Under the pieces are notes generated by a model. That model searched no databases, had not been told where the DNA came from, and was given only the letters and a program-made list of their open reading frames with translations. From positions 35,295,686 through 35,359,685 of the forward strand of contig JALGQZ010000006.1 of NCBI GenBank assembly GCA_023105745.1: a stretch of DNA of 64,000 nt, in the 5' to 3' direction. This document shows, one piece after another, positions 11,644 through 24,833 of the stretch. The position numbers and the translations under genes were made by a program. Within the stretch, counting starts at the first letter, position 1, and the number at the start of each line of letters is the position of its first letter. The DNA comes from Austropuccinia psidii (taxonomy: Eukaryota > Basidiomycota > Pucciniomycetes > Pucciniales > Sphaerophragmiaceae).

Positions 11644-12177
11644 TAAAAAAGGGGGGAAAATTTGTAAAGAGGTTTTTACAGTTGTCAATAACCGTAGTGA
11701 GTAAGGCAGAAGGGGAGTGGCAGCGAACCTTTTTAAAGAGGTTTTGACAGTTGTCAATAACTGTAGTGAGTAAGGCAGAAGGGGAGTGGCAGCAAACCTA
11801 TACGAACAGGAAAGAGGAAGACAGTAACATAAGGATGATTTATTACTAAAGAAAGAAGTACTAGGTAGATAACAAATATTATAGAGGACCTTTGTAAAGA
11901 GGTTTTGACAGTTGTCAATAACTGTAGTGAGTAAGGCAGATGGGGAGTGGCAGCGAACCTATACAAACAGGAAAAAGGAAGACAGTAATGTAAGGATGGA
12001 TCAAAAAAAGGAAGAGGTACATGATGGCCTTTTATGCCTCATCTATTTACAAGAGATTGTAATACGTTAACTATCTATGAAAGTCTAATGACAAAGTGAA
12101 TAATATTATGATAATGACTGAGTCTGTTCACAATGGACGTTTGAGGAGGTTGTCCATTGAGGCAGTTATGTATTTTA
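11644..12177 (-). repeat. Copia-2 3' LTR (534 bp)
   Basis: It contains three copies of a ~70-bp motif (TAAAGAGGTTTTGACAG...GGGAGTGGCAGCGAACCT) near 11663, 11734 and 11893. The other LTR has two. The polypurine tract is weak; the sequence before the LTR on the minus strand reads ACTAGGTACGGCAG. Confidence 0.75.
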
Positions 12178-12240
12178 TACTGCCGTACCTAGTGGTTCTG
12201 TTCCAAACATGATCTTCAAGTGTTCCCTATTTCTTAATGT

Positions 12241-15200
12241 TTAGAAGTTTTTTGTTAATGAGTCGGCAACCATGTTGTTGGTGTTAAGATATTTAAGCTC
12301 ACTTTCGTCATTGTCAATCAGGTCCCTGATAAAATGTAATCGAAAATTGATGTGTCTTGTTCCATGATGATCGATGTGATTTGAGGCGATTGCAATAGCA
12401 CTTTGGTTGTCAGAATGTAGGATACTTTTACATTGTACTTGAGTTGTTTCATAAATAAGTTGCCTAGTCCATTGTAGGTCTTGAGAGCATTCAGTAAGAG
12501 CATTGTATTCAGTTTCAGCGGATGAAAGTGCAACTACTTTTTGTTTGTGAGAGCGCCAACCAATTGTTCCAAAGTAGTAGATTAATGATCCTGAAAAAGA
12601 TTTGTATTCCTTGGTTCCTCCCCAATCAGCATCAGAGAACCCAAGGATGCTTGTTTGTTGATGTTTTAGGAGATTTAATCCCAATTTCAGAGTGAAGCTT
12701 TTCATTCCAATTAATTATTTAAGTACATGTTCTACAGCTTTAAAATGACTTGATATAGGGGTTTCCAGAAATTGAGATAGAGAGGATACCAAAAAAGCTA
12801 AATCCGGTCTTGTACATTTAACAAGGTATTTTAGTAAACCAATAGCCCGCCAATAGTTGAATGGGACTTTTTGTGGTTGTTCTTCCATCTGATTTTTTAA
12901 ATCTTTACTGTTTCCTGGTAACGGTGCAGTTGTAGGTTTGGCATTGGTGAGATTAAATTCTTCAAGTATTCAATCAATGAATTTGTCTTGCAGAAGTGAG
13001 ATACAATTAGTTTCTTGAGTGATCCTGATTCCCAATGCACATTTTGCTTTTCCTAGGTCTTCCATGTCAAAATGCTGTTTAATTTTGTATTTAAATTCAT
13101 CATTCCAATTTTCTCCAAAAAGTAAATCGTCTACATGAATGAAGAGCCACATTGGTTTGTTTTTGATCGTTGAAATGTAAAAACAAGGGTCAGTGTTGCA
13201 TGGAGACAATCCAATTTTGAGAAGCACATCTTTGAGAGCTTGGTGCCAGAATCGAGGACTTTGTTTTAGTCCATACAAGGAGCGATTTAGCTTGAAAATG
13301 TTGCAGTTTTCATTTTCTTTGTATCCATTGGGTCGGTAAATGTATAGTGGCTTGTCAGGAGTGCCGTTGAGGAAGGCACACCTGACATCCATTTGTTCAA
13401 CTATGAATTTTGACCTTGAACAGAGAGTGAGGAGTAGTCGGAAAGAAGTTAACCTTCCAGTGGGAGAGAAAACTTCGTCGTCATCTATCCCTTCTCTTTG
13501 ATTAAACCCACGCACACATAGTCTAGCTTTGAATTTGGTAAGATTGCCGTCTTCATCTGTCTTTTGTTTAAACACCCAAGTTGTTGTGAGAGGTTTGCAA
13601 TTGGTAGGCTCATTACATGGTGAACAAACAGAATGCTTAGTCATGTTTTGAAGTTCTTGAGAGATAGCTTCTTCCCAGTTCTTGCTTTCGACGCTGTTGA
13701 TTGCTTGTTTGTGGTTTTTTGGATCAAGTAGGGTCAGTTCGGAAAAATTGGCAGAGTGCTTAGGTCGTCTTGAAGTTTCAAGTATATTTCTGGGATCTCC
13801 AACTTCACCCACAATTTCTTTTGATTTGTTTGCAGGTTCATTTGTCCATATATACCCTTTGTATTTTGGTAGATTAGTTTGAATTGCAGTGTTTTCTTCT
13901 AATGCTGTTGATTCAATTGAGATATTGTGATCAATAGTTTGAATTTGACTTTCATTTTCTTCATTATCAATAGTGTTGATATTTTGTATTGGATCTATTT
14001 TGGTAGGGTTACTAATGTTGCTGGTCTTAACATTAGGATTGATAGCGGGGAAGTACAAGTTATCTGAAATTGTAAAGGTGTCAGTTTTATTGGAATCAGG
14101 ATATGAGAGGGCAGGAAATATGTTATCATTAAACTTGACATCATGACTGATTTTCACATTACCTGTTTCCAGATTCAAGATCCGATAAGTTTGATGCCCT
14201 TCCCCATATCCAATGAAAATGCCTAACTCCCCTTTTTGACTAAATTTACTGGGTGATGGTAGGATAAGAGAAGTAACTTCACATCCAAAAGGATGTAAAT
14301 TTTTAAGGGAAGGATGTCGCTTGAACCATTTAAAGTCAGGGGTGTGGAAATTGATTGCTTTATTTGGAGTTAGATTCTCTAAACATACGGACGTATTTGC
14401 AGCTTTGGCCCAATAGGACATCCCTAATCCAGATTCTTTAAGGATACACCTGGATTTATTGACAGTGGTGCGATTGCCCCTTTTGGCAAAGGGGTTTTGT
14501 TCTGGGGTGTAAGGAGCTGAAGTGAGGTGACTAATTCCTTTCTGTTTGTAGAATGTGGTGAGTTCATTATTTTTGAATTTGGTACCGTTGTCAGATACAA
14601 TATTAGAAACAAGGCAGTTTGATTGTCGTTCAAGTTTGAGTATGAGTTCTTTGATAAGGGAGATGCATTGAGATTTATTAGTAAGAAAGAAAATCAAAAC
14701 AAAGTGAGAGTACCTGTCCATTATTCTTAGGAAGTATTTGGATCCAGAAACTGAGGCTGGTGAGATGGGACCACATAAGTCTAGGTGTAAAAATTCAAGT
14801 TTTTGATGACAAATTGGAAAGGTTCCTTTGAAAGGTGTTTTGGTCATCTTGCTAGTGTTGCATGTTGAGCAATTAATGAGAGGAATTTGTCTATTGGGAT
14901 ACATCCGTTTGAAGTATTCATGAAATGGGTGACCACTGGCCTGATGGAGACGCATAATGGTTTGTGAAGTGGAATCAACAGCAAAAGCTGTGGGTTTATT
15001 TTGAGTGACAACAAAATTTCCACTTTCTAGTGAACCTTCTATTATTACTTCATGGTTGGGGCCTATTACTTTGAATGATTTTGGTGAGGTTGATTTTTGT
15101 ACGGTGTGATTTGCCTGAATGAAAGTTGCCATGCTTAGTAAATTAACTGAAAGTTGAGGGATTAATAAACAATTTCTAATTTTTAGGTAGGAATGGGGAA

Positions 15201-16182
15201 GATCTAGACAGATGGTTCCAGTCCCAAGAGTTTTAATTGATGATCCATCTGCAAGAATGACTTTGTCTTCTCTGGGAGAAAAATCAATAAAGTATTTTGA
15301 ATTATTGAACATAGAGTTAGAAGCTCTGGAGTCTAATACAATGGAGTTTTGAGAGGTCTCCTTATCACAACAGATGAGAGCAGTGGCTGGTTTTCCTTTT
15401 TTAAGGTTCCGGCATTCATCCTCAGAATGTTTAGTGAGAGGATTTTGATATCCAGGCTTACAAGTAGGCCATGGTTTATTGGTTTTTTCACTTTCTTTCT
15501 TTTTAGCAAGAAAGGCTTGTTTCTCTTGGTTTTCTTCATTCCGTTGGATAGCACATTGTATTTCCTCTATTGCTTCATCTAACGTGGGGGAGTGTTTTTT
15601 GACTTTACATTCTTTTAACCACATTTCCCCAATCATTTTGTATTCAGATGGCAAATTGATTACCGCCCATAAGGGAACTACTGAATCTAGTAGGACTGAA
15701 GGTTTGATGGATTTGTCATCAATTAAATTGCATTAGTTTTGTGTAAGTCTTTGGACCCTGTCTAGGTTTTTGCTTAAGTTGTTTTCCGATAATGTCGTTG
15801 AGAAAATTCTGTTCAAGTAAGTAGCTTGATTTTGAACAGTTTTTGGTAGGTAGAACTTTTCTAAGGAGTCCCATAGTAAAGTTGGGTTAAGATCACATTT
15901 GTGGTCAAATTGTGATGCTATCTTGACATTGCAGTTAAGAGAGATAATGGAATATGCTATTCGTTTTCTATCAGGATCAAGTTTTTCCTGTTCTTCGCAT
16001 TTTTCAATGGTTTCAACACCAGTGACCATATCATAGTAACCTCGTATCAACAGTATAGAGCTCATACGTTGTTTCCAGTCAACATAGTTAGTTCCATTTA
16101 GTTTAATACTTTCAGAGAGCTCAGGGTGGTAGGTGTTTCCCATGTTGGATTGAAAAATTCCAGTGTCAAAGCCCAGTCTCAT
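12241..16182 (-). pseudogene. Copia-2 gag-pol polyprotein, three in-frame stops
   Basis: One frame runs from ATG 16182 to the stop at 12241, interrupted by TAA at 15733-15735, TGA at 12970-12972 and TAA at 12715-12717. The order is Gag (LNGTNYVDWK, UBN2-like), a Cys/His motif of the form C-X12-H-X3-C, protease, integrase, reverse transcriptase and RNase H. The protease reads DSRAS where DSGAS is usual, so it has a Gly-to-Arg change. The integrase has its HHCC region and both catalytic Asp blocks (HLDLCGPI and SDNGTKF), but the catalytic Glu is Lys (FAKRGNR instead of FAERGN). The RT retains FIHVDDLLFG, and RNase H shows SDADWGG and SSAETEY. The first ATG lies inside the primer binding site; an alternative start is at 16143. 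Domain names come from motif recognition. Confidence 0.85.
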
Positions 16183-16186
16183 AATC
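16171..16186 (-). promoter_or_regulatory. Copia-2 primer binding site matching a tRNA-Met anticodon arm
   Basis: Directly after the 5' LTR the minus strand reads GATTATGAGACTGGGC. Its reverse complement, GCCCAGTCTCATAATC, resembles the anticodon stem-loop of an elongator tRNA-Met (CAT anticodon), not a tRNA 3' end. Priming from an internally cleaved half-tRNA is known for Drosophila copia and yeast Ty5, which use initiator Met. The use of an elongator Met tRNA here is my inference from recalled yeast sequence. Confidence 0.6.
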
Positions 16187-16652
16187 TAAAAAAGGGGGGC
16201 AAACTTTGTAAAGAGGTTTTGACAGTTGTCAATAACCGTAGTGAGTAAGGCAGAAGGGGAGTGGCAGCGAACCTATACGCACAGGAAAGAGGAAGACAGT
16301 AATGTAAGGGTGATTGATTACTAAAGAAAGAAGTACTAGGTAGATAACAAATATTATAGAGGACCTTTGTAAAGAGGTTTTGACAGTTGTCAATAACCGT
16401 AGTGAGTAAGGCAGAAGGGGAGTGGCAGCGAACCTATAAAAACAGGAGAAAGGAATACAGTAACGTAAGGATGGAGCCAAAAAAGGAAGAGGTACATGAT
16501 GGCCTTTTATGCCTCATCTATTTACAAGAGATTGTAATATGTTAACTATCTATGTAAGTCTAATGACAAAGTGCATAATATTATGATAATGACTGAGTCT
16601 GTTCACAATAGACGTTTGAGGAGGTTGTCCATTGAGGAAGTTATTTCTTTTA
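16187..16652 (-). repeat. Copia-2 5' LTR (466 bp)
   Basis: This is the partner of 11644-12177, with two copies of the ~70-bp internal motif (near 16208 and 16369) against three in the 3' LTR. Its outer end is set by the CAGAT duplication. Confidence 0.8.
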
Positions 16653-19600
16653 CAGATGGAGACGCGGTAACCCAAACGCTCATACAACTATAAACTCGCG
16701 TATAGTGTTCATTGCTAAAATTTTCCTACTACAATGAATCATGCCAAAAAATTAGATTATTCAATAAAAAATTCGCTATGCATTGAGACCTCCTATGATA
16801 TATATTTTCTATACACTCAGTCCTTTGAAATAAAGTTTCGTATCAATATTCTTTCAGAATTGTAGAAACTAGCCTAATAAGTTCTCATATAAAGTTAAGC
16901 ACTTTGCCATTGGAGTGAAACAAGCAAGATTGAACTGCGCCTTTAAAAAAATCTTCTAATTGGGGTAACCTTTAATTCATTCAGCCTGGTGTCGATATGA
17001 CTCAAATTATCTTTCAACAATGCGAATATTAGTCTTAAACACTCAATTGAAGAATTTTGAGCTCAGTTAAATAATTACCATAAAATATTTGTTGCAGCAG
17101 AATTCTGATTGTTAGGCGGATTAGGGAATGAAGCCAGATCTGTTGGAAAACTACTGTATTAAAATATCTGATCTTGGTATCTACAATGAAACCCAAACAG
17201 TGCCTCCTAGAAGGTTCCATTGTGAAATGACTATTTTTGATTAGCTTCTGCGCTAAGGATACAGAGCTTAATGAAGATACCCCATTTTTAATGGTCAGGC
17301 GATTTAATTTCAAGGAGAATTACGAAAAATCCAAAGAAAGGAGAAGTTTTCTTGTTTAACTTTATTCAATCTACTGAGGACCTACTTGGATCTATTGGAA
17401 AAGACACTAAATAGGACCATATCTATGATGCAGGATGAGCTATTTGTAGAAAAAAGAAGATTATTGTTTAGCCGGCCCTCTTCGAATGTTTGGACATCTG
17501 ATTCGAGTATTTTCTCTCCGTGAAGAAACTTGGCCTCTCTTTGCCTTGAGGAGATAAAAAGCCTCTTCGCTCCCTCTTCCTCTCCTGCCTTAGTCCCATG
17601 AACCCCACACACAATATCCGCTTTTTCCTCTTTTTCCTGTTTTTTTCTTGATAGAAGGCATTTCATTTTTTTCATCTTTCTGTTTACTTCATATAATATA
17701 ATATATATAATATATACTTCATATATATATATTAAATATTATTATATGAATGAGCTCTTCTATTTGGCTCTCATAGCAGAGAGACAACGAATATATATGA
17801 ACATTATAGCTGCTCTCTATATACAGAAAAGACAGCATGACTATTGAAGCTTTCTTTACATGAAGGCACGACGAATCAAAAATCCCTACTTTGTCATGCG
17901 TTTTCTCTGATTTTCTTTATAAATCAGTCTAATTAGAGGAGCTTTTTTGGAATCCTTAAATAATATATACTACCATCAAAGACCTTCATTAAATATTATC
18001 CAATTCTGGTCATGTAGTCTCAATCATTGATTTGAACCACGTCCTCTATGTCGGACTCGGATGGTTTGATCAATAATATGAATGATCATTGTCTATAATA
18101 TTCACTTTCTCAACAAGCGTGGGCTATTCATGTTAGTCTTTATGCTGAAGGTGCCTCTTGATATAATAAAAAGATTGGTAATCAAAGCTATTGATTTTTT
18201 TTGATTTTGATTCGTTTATTGTTGCTTCCTTTCAGAGTTTGAACAAACCTTGCCATATATATTAGGCCAGTGTTCTCTTATTCATGCTCATGTCATGAAG
18301 AGAAGCAAAGCATGATTTTTTATGCTCAAACCTCCTTTTGTCATCGTCGATTCCATTTGAAAATAATTTTCTTTCTTTCTCGTTCAAAAATTCCTCTCTA
18401 GTTCTTTCTTCTGAAGAAGCAAACAAGTTGATGCCTGTTATGTCGGACTAAGAATAGTTAGTTCATTGTGATACATTCTTGTCCCTCATGGGGCCCAATG
18501 CAAAGGATTATTTCAGCGATATAGTCAAGCTTGAAATCCTGAGCAAAAAAAGACTTATTTAGAAACTTCAATATCATATAAGTTAAATTCATTGATCAAG
18601 GATTTGAAATTTCAGTTGGAATTACTATTGTTTTCAACACAAGAACAAAGATAAATTTTCCTTTTATTTTGATTGAAGTTGGATGGTAAAAGATAAAGCA
18701 ACGGCAAATTATTTGGGAAAGGCTATGCATCGTTTCGCACATTGAATCAAATAAAACATTGAAATTGGATGGTTCTATTTTATATTCTATTCAAAATAAA
18801 AAAATTCAAGAACGATTGATAGTTTCTTCTGCGTTTAACCTAGCGTGTTTTGTAAAGCATTAGCTACGATCACGTAAAATATCGTAGCTTGACGTAGTTA
18901 AAAGGGTGGGAAGCCATACCCCTCACATTGGGTGAATCTTGGCTCGTTTGTTAACATCTGTGTTACAAAGTATGGGTTAATTTCCCCAGAAAGATGACCA
19001 ACAGGACGGAGCCACTAGAATAAGCAGCTAGTGGTTATTTTTTTCAAAGTCTTTTGCTCTGATAGTCATCGTATCCAAATGACTGGAGCCAGTAGACTGT
19101 ATCCCATATCAGGCATATATAACATTACGATTCTTTGACTCAGATTTGCAAGAGATTCTTTTCTATTGGCCTTCGTTTCTCTTTTAACCTGCTTCGGCTT
19201 TCCTAGTGCGCCTCTTGGTGAATGAAGCCAGGTCATAAAAACATATATTCAAAAAAGTTTTTTTTTGACATATCAAGCATCCATAGGGTTTACCTATGAG
19301 GCATTCATGTTATGTACTTTGATCATCAAGCGCGATCCAGGTATATGACATGCGTAGACATTCAGATTGAAACCAAAACAGTAGCTTTCGAATCAAAACC
19401 GTATTCAACGGTTGTTTTTTCAAATGGAATAAATTTAAACTGAAGGCAAACTTGTGAGTCGTTCACTTGATATACCAAAATCGACTGGGAAATCTAGAAG
19501 AACTAATGATCTCAATATCTTGTTTTTCATAGTTTTTAATTGGAGACAAACGAATGGCGGTAAAGCAAGAGATATGTGCTCTGCTCTGGTGCTTGAACGA

Positions 19601-22380
19601 GAAATCACAATGTATTGGTGGGTGCCAGAATCATGATCGCTAACAGATTCCTTTTCGGAATGAACTGACAATGGAAAATATATCAATAGGAATAGTACCT
19701 TGTGCACAGATTTCTGAATGGAAACAATGTTCGATGAGACTTGAGAAGAGCGCCACAAGGATTGAAAGATAAAATTTAATTCGAGTTAGTAGCTGAGCGC
19801 GAAGTTTACGCCTCAATTTTTGAACCCTATTAGCCTGTTTGGAAGGAGCAAAAGCAGAATTCTAACAATTCTCTTTCAAATACGATGCAGACTTCATCAA
19901 CAGAAGGATAGCCAACGACGTTCTGGTAGTTAAAATGAGAGCCTTTAATTTGTAATGGATGGATTCGTCGTAGAATCTTGAATCAAAAGCTTCATTGAAG
20001 AATAAAATCAAGTCTTCACAGTTTATCAAATACACAGTTGTTACTGGAAAAAGCGCCTTTCTAAGCAAGACAAGCACTTTTTGAGACAACTAAGACATTT
20101 TTGGAAATCTAAGCTTGACTCAGACCTGGTCTTCCATAGGAGGGAATATGTGGAGCCATCGTTTCATCGGTCGCTCCATCCAATTAACATAGAATCGTAC
20201 AGTTTGTGAGAAAGCTGTCATCACACCAGCTCAACATGATACAAGGATGGTATTGGAAGCATGTTTCCTTCAGATCTTGATGAAAGAGACATCATTCCAG
20301 TCAAAAAATGAAGTGATTGTCTTGTTGAACCTATTATACTGATTATTATTTATATCATAATGGGAATCGCAACCCACAATGATAATCTATATGAGCATCT
20401 TCTTGTGCTTTTCATCACCGAATACTGAAAATCGCATGCTGGATGGCTATGGAGTGAAGCTGATAACCTTTAATGTTTTTTAAGCCGTTGAATAAAAATC
20501 AAAATGTGTGCTTAAATTGACATTCTGGCACTTCGAGTGTATGAAAAGAGGCATCATTAATGAGAACGAATCCACAATGAGCTCATATCTGCTAAGGTAG
20601 AAAATTGACATGAAAATTGAATAGTTATGTTACGACACAAGCCATCCTTTCGATAATTGAATGGGAGTAGAAATATGAAATTTAATGAAATTGATGGGAA
20701 AAATTGAATTTCCCTGCTGATATTGGAAATAATTAGCACATTCCAAAAAAAGGTTTTCAATTCAAAACAAAAGGGAAAACAACATTTTGGAAACCTGAGT
20801 AGGACATGTTGAAAATGTGAAGTTTGCTTTCCAGAAGGATAGAAAAGTACCACACAAATGTTTCAATAATAAGGAAATTTGCTTAATTTAACCATGCCAT
20901 TTTTATCAGTCCAAGCTATCACAATATATAAGTATATATTGGTTTGGAAACAGGAGAGCTTCCACCGTTTGCCTTAAGAGAAGGGGATGAAAAAGCATTA
21001 AGCTGATTACTTCAGCATTTCACAATGGTACTGAATGAAATACATATGCAAAATATCAATAAAAATATGTTCATTAAAAAAATTGCTCAATCAAAGTGCT
21101 TCATCAGTCATTTCCACTTTTAATTTAATAATCAGATTTAATTTGGGAAATGTTTGCGTAGCAATATGAAGTATTTCCATTTGTGATATCAGGCTAATTT
21201 ACTTCAAAGAAGCAGTTGACCTCTCTTCTGCATAGGCCTTAGTATGAAATTTTTGCATATGTTTAAGACTTCTCAGAAGTTCAAAGGTGTATTAGAAATA
21301 TCTTACTTTTTGTTAAAGTCTGTGGCCACGCCTCCCAGTTATTCTCAAGTAACAACCAGCTCCTCGAAAATTGTGCAAAGGCCCTTCCACAGTGAGCATG
21401 CTCTGGTGGTAGATTGGAAGTTGATGTATATCTCTTTCACATTACAACTGTAGAACTCATTGTAAATGGCGCTCCAATATTTTCCTTATCCAATCAGGGT
21501 TTTTAACCCAGAATTGTTTTTAGAGCTATTATGCTACAAGAGGCACAAATTTGACTGAGACATTCTTAAGGAAAATATAGATGTTCTTATTTATATATAC
21601 ATATCAATTACTTTTGTCAACATCCTTTTTCTCTCATCTTATACAATTAAATCATTTTGTGTTTTGAAAGAGTTTTGTCTGAAATTGACTAGATTGATGA
21701 TGTGTTTTTCTCCAGGATTTTGCATAGAATATTGAACAGCTTGGAAAGTACCCAAAGGAAACAAATCAAATAAGACCTAATCATAAAATTTTCAAGATAT
21801 GAAAAAGAATTTTGTTAGCTATTGAGAACCCTTGAGTTATTTTTTTGAACATCTTAGGAAAGAGGATTATTTGGAATATATGTTTGATAAAAAGAATTCA
21901 ATGACATAAATATTGATCACTATTAAAATAAAACTTTGTAATAAGATGACTAATACCCATCCTAGAGCTGAGTATGCATAATATTAAAGCGCTAGAGAAT
22001 CCAATTGGAGGGGGAACAGATATTCATATAGAGTTAGTCCATACTATAGATTCATCTTCATTCTAGTTATTGAAAGAAATCTGGACGAATCTATGATATA
22101 ATACTATGTATAAGTGTGGCACATAAAAATAATGATTTTCATGAATATGAGTTCTGTGATACTATGTAGGGATATGTTGAGTGCTATCAAAATCTCTGGT
22201 TTTGGTATTTATGAGCTGTTTTATCATCAAAAATACTGTCAAAATGGAACTTTTCATAATTAAAACTAGTGAGTTATCAGTGCATCTCTTTTTTAGACAT
22301 CCTATCCATGTGAGAGTTTTCTCAGGATCATATTTGGCAGCTTTTAAGTATGGAAAAGGGTCTTTTTATCCCTCAAGTAG
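16653..22380. other. 5.7 kb with no recognised element or gene
   Basis: I find no LTR, transposase or Gag/Pol similarity here and no long reading frame with a recognisable family. Short open frames exist but none shows a domain or a convincing exon chain. CpG-containing words (for example near 18870-18900) look commoner than in the flanking transposons, which would fit non-transposon DNA. It could hold a spliced gene with short exons, an organelle-derived insertion or simply old intergenic DNA. The sequence does not let me choose. Confidence 0.4.
17690..17748. repeat. AT/TATA microsatellite
   Basis: A low-complexity run of ATAT and ATATAATAT units about 60 bp long. Confidence 0.85.
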
Positions 22381-23786
22381 TGTCAGGCTGAGTCTATGAT
22401 AAAAGTATTAAAATGTATTTACAACTTTTAACGATGACTGTGACATGGTCAAAAATGATTTAAAAGGAGTTATAAGAGTTAAAGATGTTTTAATTTAAGA
22501 ATAAAAGGGCTTTACTATATGAAATATCGTGGTGGTGAGCACTGTTGAAAGCCCTGGGTGCAGCTTTACCTGTTGGGTTACAATAATTAATATTATAATT
22601 ATACCTGTTTATTACCCAAGAGTAAAACTGTTTTTTACAGTTTACTACATAGGGTATTCAAGAGCAGGATGAGGAAAACAGTTCTGGCTGTGAAAAGCCT
22701 CCTTTTTATCCTGAAATTGGGTGGAAGGGCTGTTAGACCTTTCCACATAGAGGAAGTGAAGATTTTTTCACTGTCTGAGACAGAGTTGTGGTTTTCAAGG
22801 ACCTGTACAGCCTTTATTGGGCTCAGATGTGGTTTTGAAACCACATTTGGGCAGATTTCACCAATACAGGGTGAAAACTTTCATCTGGGGACCACATAGC
22901 CATCTTCTGACATGTATGACGCATAGAATGCTGTACAGAAACTGTATGAAGCCCCATTATTGACTGATTATGAGGTATTGAAGTATAAACATGCTTATTT
23001 GTCTGTTTGACACCTCATAATCATGGTTATGGGATATTATCCCATGGTAAGACTGTATTGGACAAAATGTGGGACTTTGACCTTAAAACAGCCATAACTT
23101 TGTCAGTTTTTGAGATATCAACCTCAAAATGGGTTCGGTGTGTGGCCCTGTTTGTGTTCTACACAATGGTATCTTATTTGATATTGTTATCATTAAATAT
23201 GACAAAGTTATCCCATGTACAAGATTTTTTGTACATATGCATGTATTGGACTTGTTTGCCCCATAACCTTTGTTCTAGTTGAGATATGAGGAGATGGATG
23301 GCACCATCAGATAGCCCTGATTGTGCTCTTTCAAAAAAGACCCCACCTTAGGTATCTCACACTAAAACTGTAGAAGTTAGATGAGAGGTGAATGTTTTGT
23401 TCACCCTTATTTGGCCTGAATTTGACCACAACTTCTGTAATACTGGTGCTAGCTCAGTTTGGATAGTACAATTGGATAGCCCTGACTTACAGCTTCATTT
23501 TGAATACCCATTTGCTGGGGTTAAGCCTCTTACTCTGTATTTCAGATGAGAGGTGAAAATTAAGGTTTATGCTCAGCAATAACTTTGAGCATGAATAACT
23601 TTGTTATTCTTTGTCCTATGATGATCAAACTTGTATATTTGGAAAGGGGTGAGTTTCCTCTTTCTTTTGATACCTTTTGAGCTTATTTGGCTCAGCTCCA
23701 TGTTTTGGTGGTATCTTGGCTATACCATTGGTTTATGGTATTTTGGCTGTCATGCTTGTGCTCTGGTTTTGAGTCACAGGCTGACA
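22381..23786 (-). mobile_element. Solo Gypsy LTR (copy Z), minus orientation, 1406 bp
   Basis: On the minus strand it starts TGTCAGCCTGTGACTC at 23786 and ends ATAGACTCAGCCTGACA at 22381, the same ends as LTRs B and F. AGTAG lies immediately outside both ends (22376-22380 and 23787-23791), a perfect 5-bp target duplication. No internal sequence remains, so this is a solo LTR left by LTR-LTR recombination. Confidence 0.92.
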
Positions 23787-24833
23787 AGTAGTCAGGGAAT
23801 GCCTCTGTGCTCTACACACCCACATTTATGATTTTTTGACTGAGAAAATCTTTCTTTTCTGATGCTCAATACAATGATTTATTGAAACAGTTGTGGTTCC
23901 AAATATTATGCATGCCATCTGCTACATTTAGTGTAAGAGAATGGATATTGTAACTAAAAATATTGCTGTTGTAAGTGAAATGTATATAAGTATAAATAAG
24001 CAAGATTAATATATGCTGGACCTGATGTAATACTATTGGGGAGAAAATTTGTTTTATCATAAGCTTAGAAATTTCATTTAACAGATAAGTATTGTGACAT
24101 AAACAGGATAACAACGACTTAGGATAAGTTTATCAATACAATTTAACTCACTGCAGCTGTTTTACTTCTTATTTACTGTTAAGAAGAAAAAGTTAGTCTA
24201 TAAAATAGGATGGGATGACAGAGAAACTACATACATACACATAAAGATTGGTTTAACAACTAAAGTGATGATAAGGAGTAGGAATGATAACAAATTGGAT
24301 AATGAATCAAATTAAGGTATTAAAAGAATGGTTATGGGATCTGAGAGTAAATTGACTCAAAGAAAAGGGAGTAAGAAAATAAAACAGTGAGGAAGTAATC
24401 TTAATGATAATCATCTGCTCAATCATGACATCTATCAATTTAAATTGGGAGAATGAATTATTTTATTTCTGTTTGTGATATATAAGTAAAACAATTGCTG
24501 ATATTTTAAATAATGATTACAGATGATTCTAAAAATTCATTAATGATAGATTCAGTTATGTATGCTTTTGGTCTTCTCTTGTATTGCTCTAAAGATTCTA
24601 TTAGATCTGAAACATTCACTCAAACTCAATTACTATATATTGCTGGAAAAATTAGTCCATATAAATTTTCAAAATGAAAAACCTTTGATTGGAAAGATTT
24701 GAAGAGACATCTGAGCTCTTGATCTTGACACCCATCATTTTATACATTGTCTTACATATGGAAATTTCTCTAAGAATTCTTGTTTTTTCATACCTTCATT
24801 TATAGCTTTGCAGTTTTCAAAAAGGATAATTAT
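23787..24833. other. Unassigned sequence between LTRs Z and Y
   Basis: AT-rich sequence that continues the host flank of solo LTR Z up to the start of LTR Y. I see no coding similarity. Confidence 0.4.

Larger units (their letters stand above)
11644..16652 (-). mobile_element. Copia-2: Ty1/Copia retrotransposon with both LTRs, 5009 bp
   Basis: Two LTRs (11644-12177 and 16187-16652) flank one gag-pol frame on the minus strand. CAGAT occurs immediately outside both LTRs (11639-11643 and 16653-16657), a 5-bp target duplication. These bounds give LTR ends of TAAAA...TTTTTTA rather than TG...CA. The coding region has only three in-frame stops, so this copy is much younger than copia-1, but mutated catalytic residues make it inactive. 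Confidence 0.85.

Noticed and set aside
17035..17675. Two minus-strand frames of 92 and 97 codons
   Set aside because: No domain, no good intron-exon continuation and no neighbouring support.
17700..20100. Mitochondrial or other organelle origin
   Set aside because: The word content looked unusual, but I could not recognise any mitochondrial gene or tRNA, so this stays only as a question.
23007..23831. Open frames of 66-91 codons inside solo LTR Z
   Set aside because: They lie within or run out of an LTR with precise ends and a target duplication, and show no similarity.
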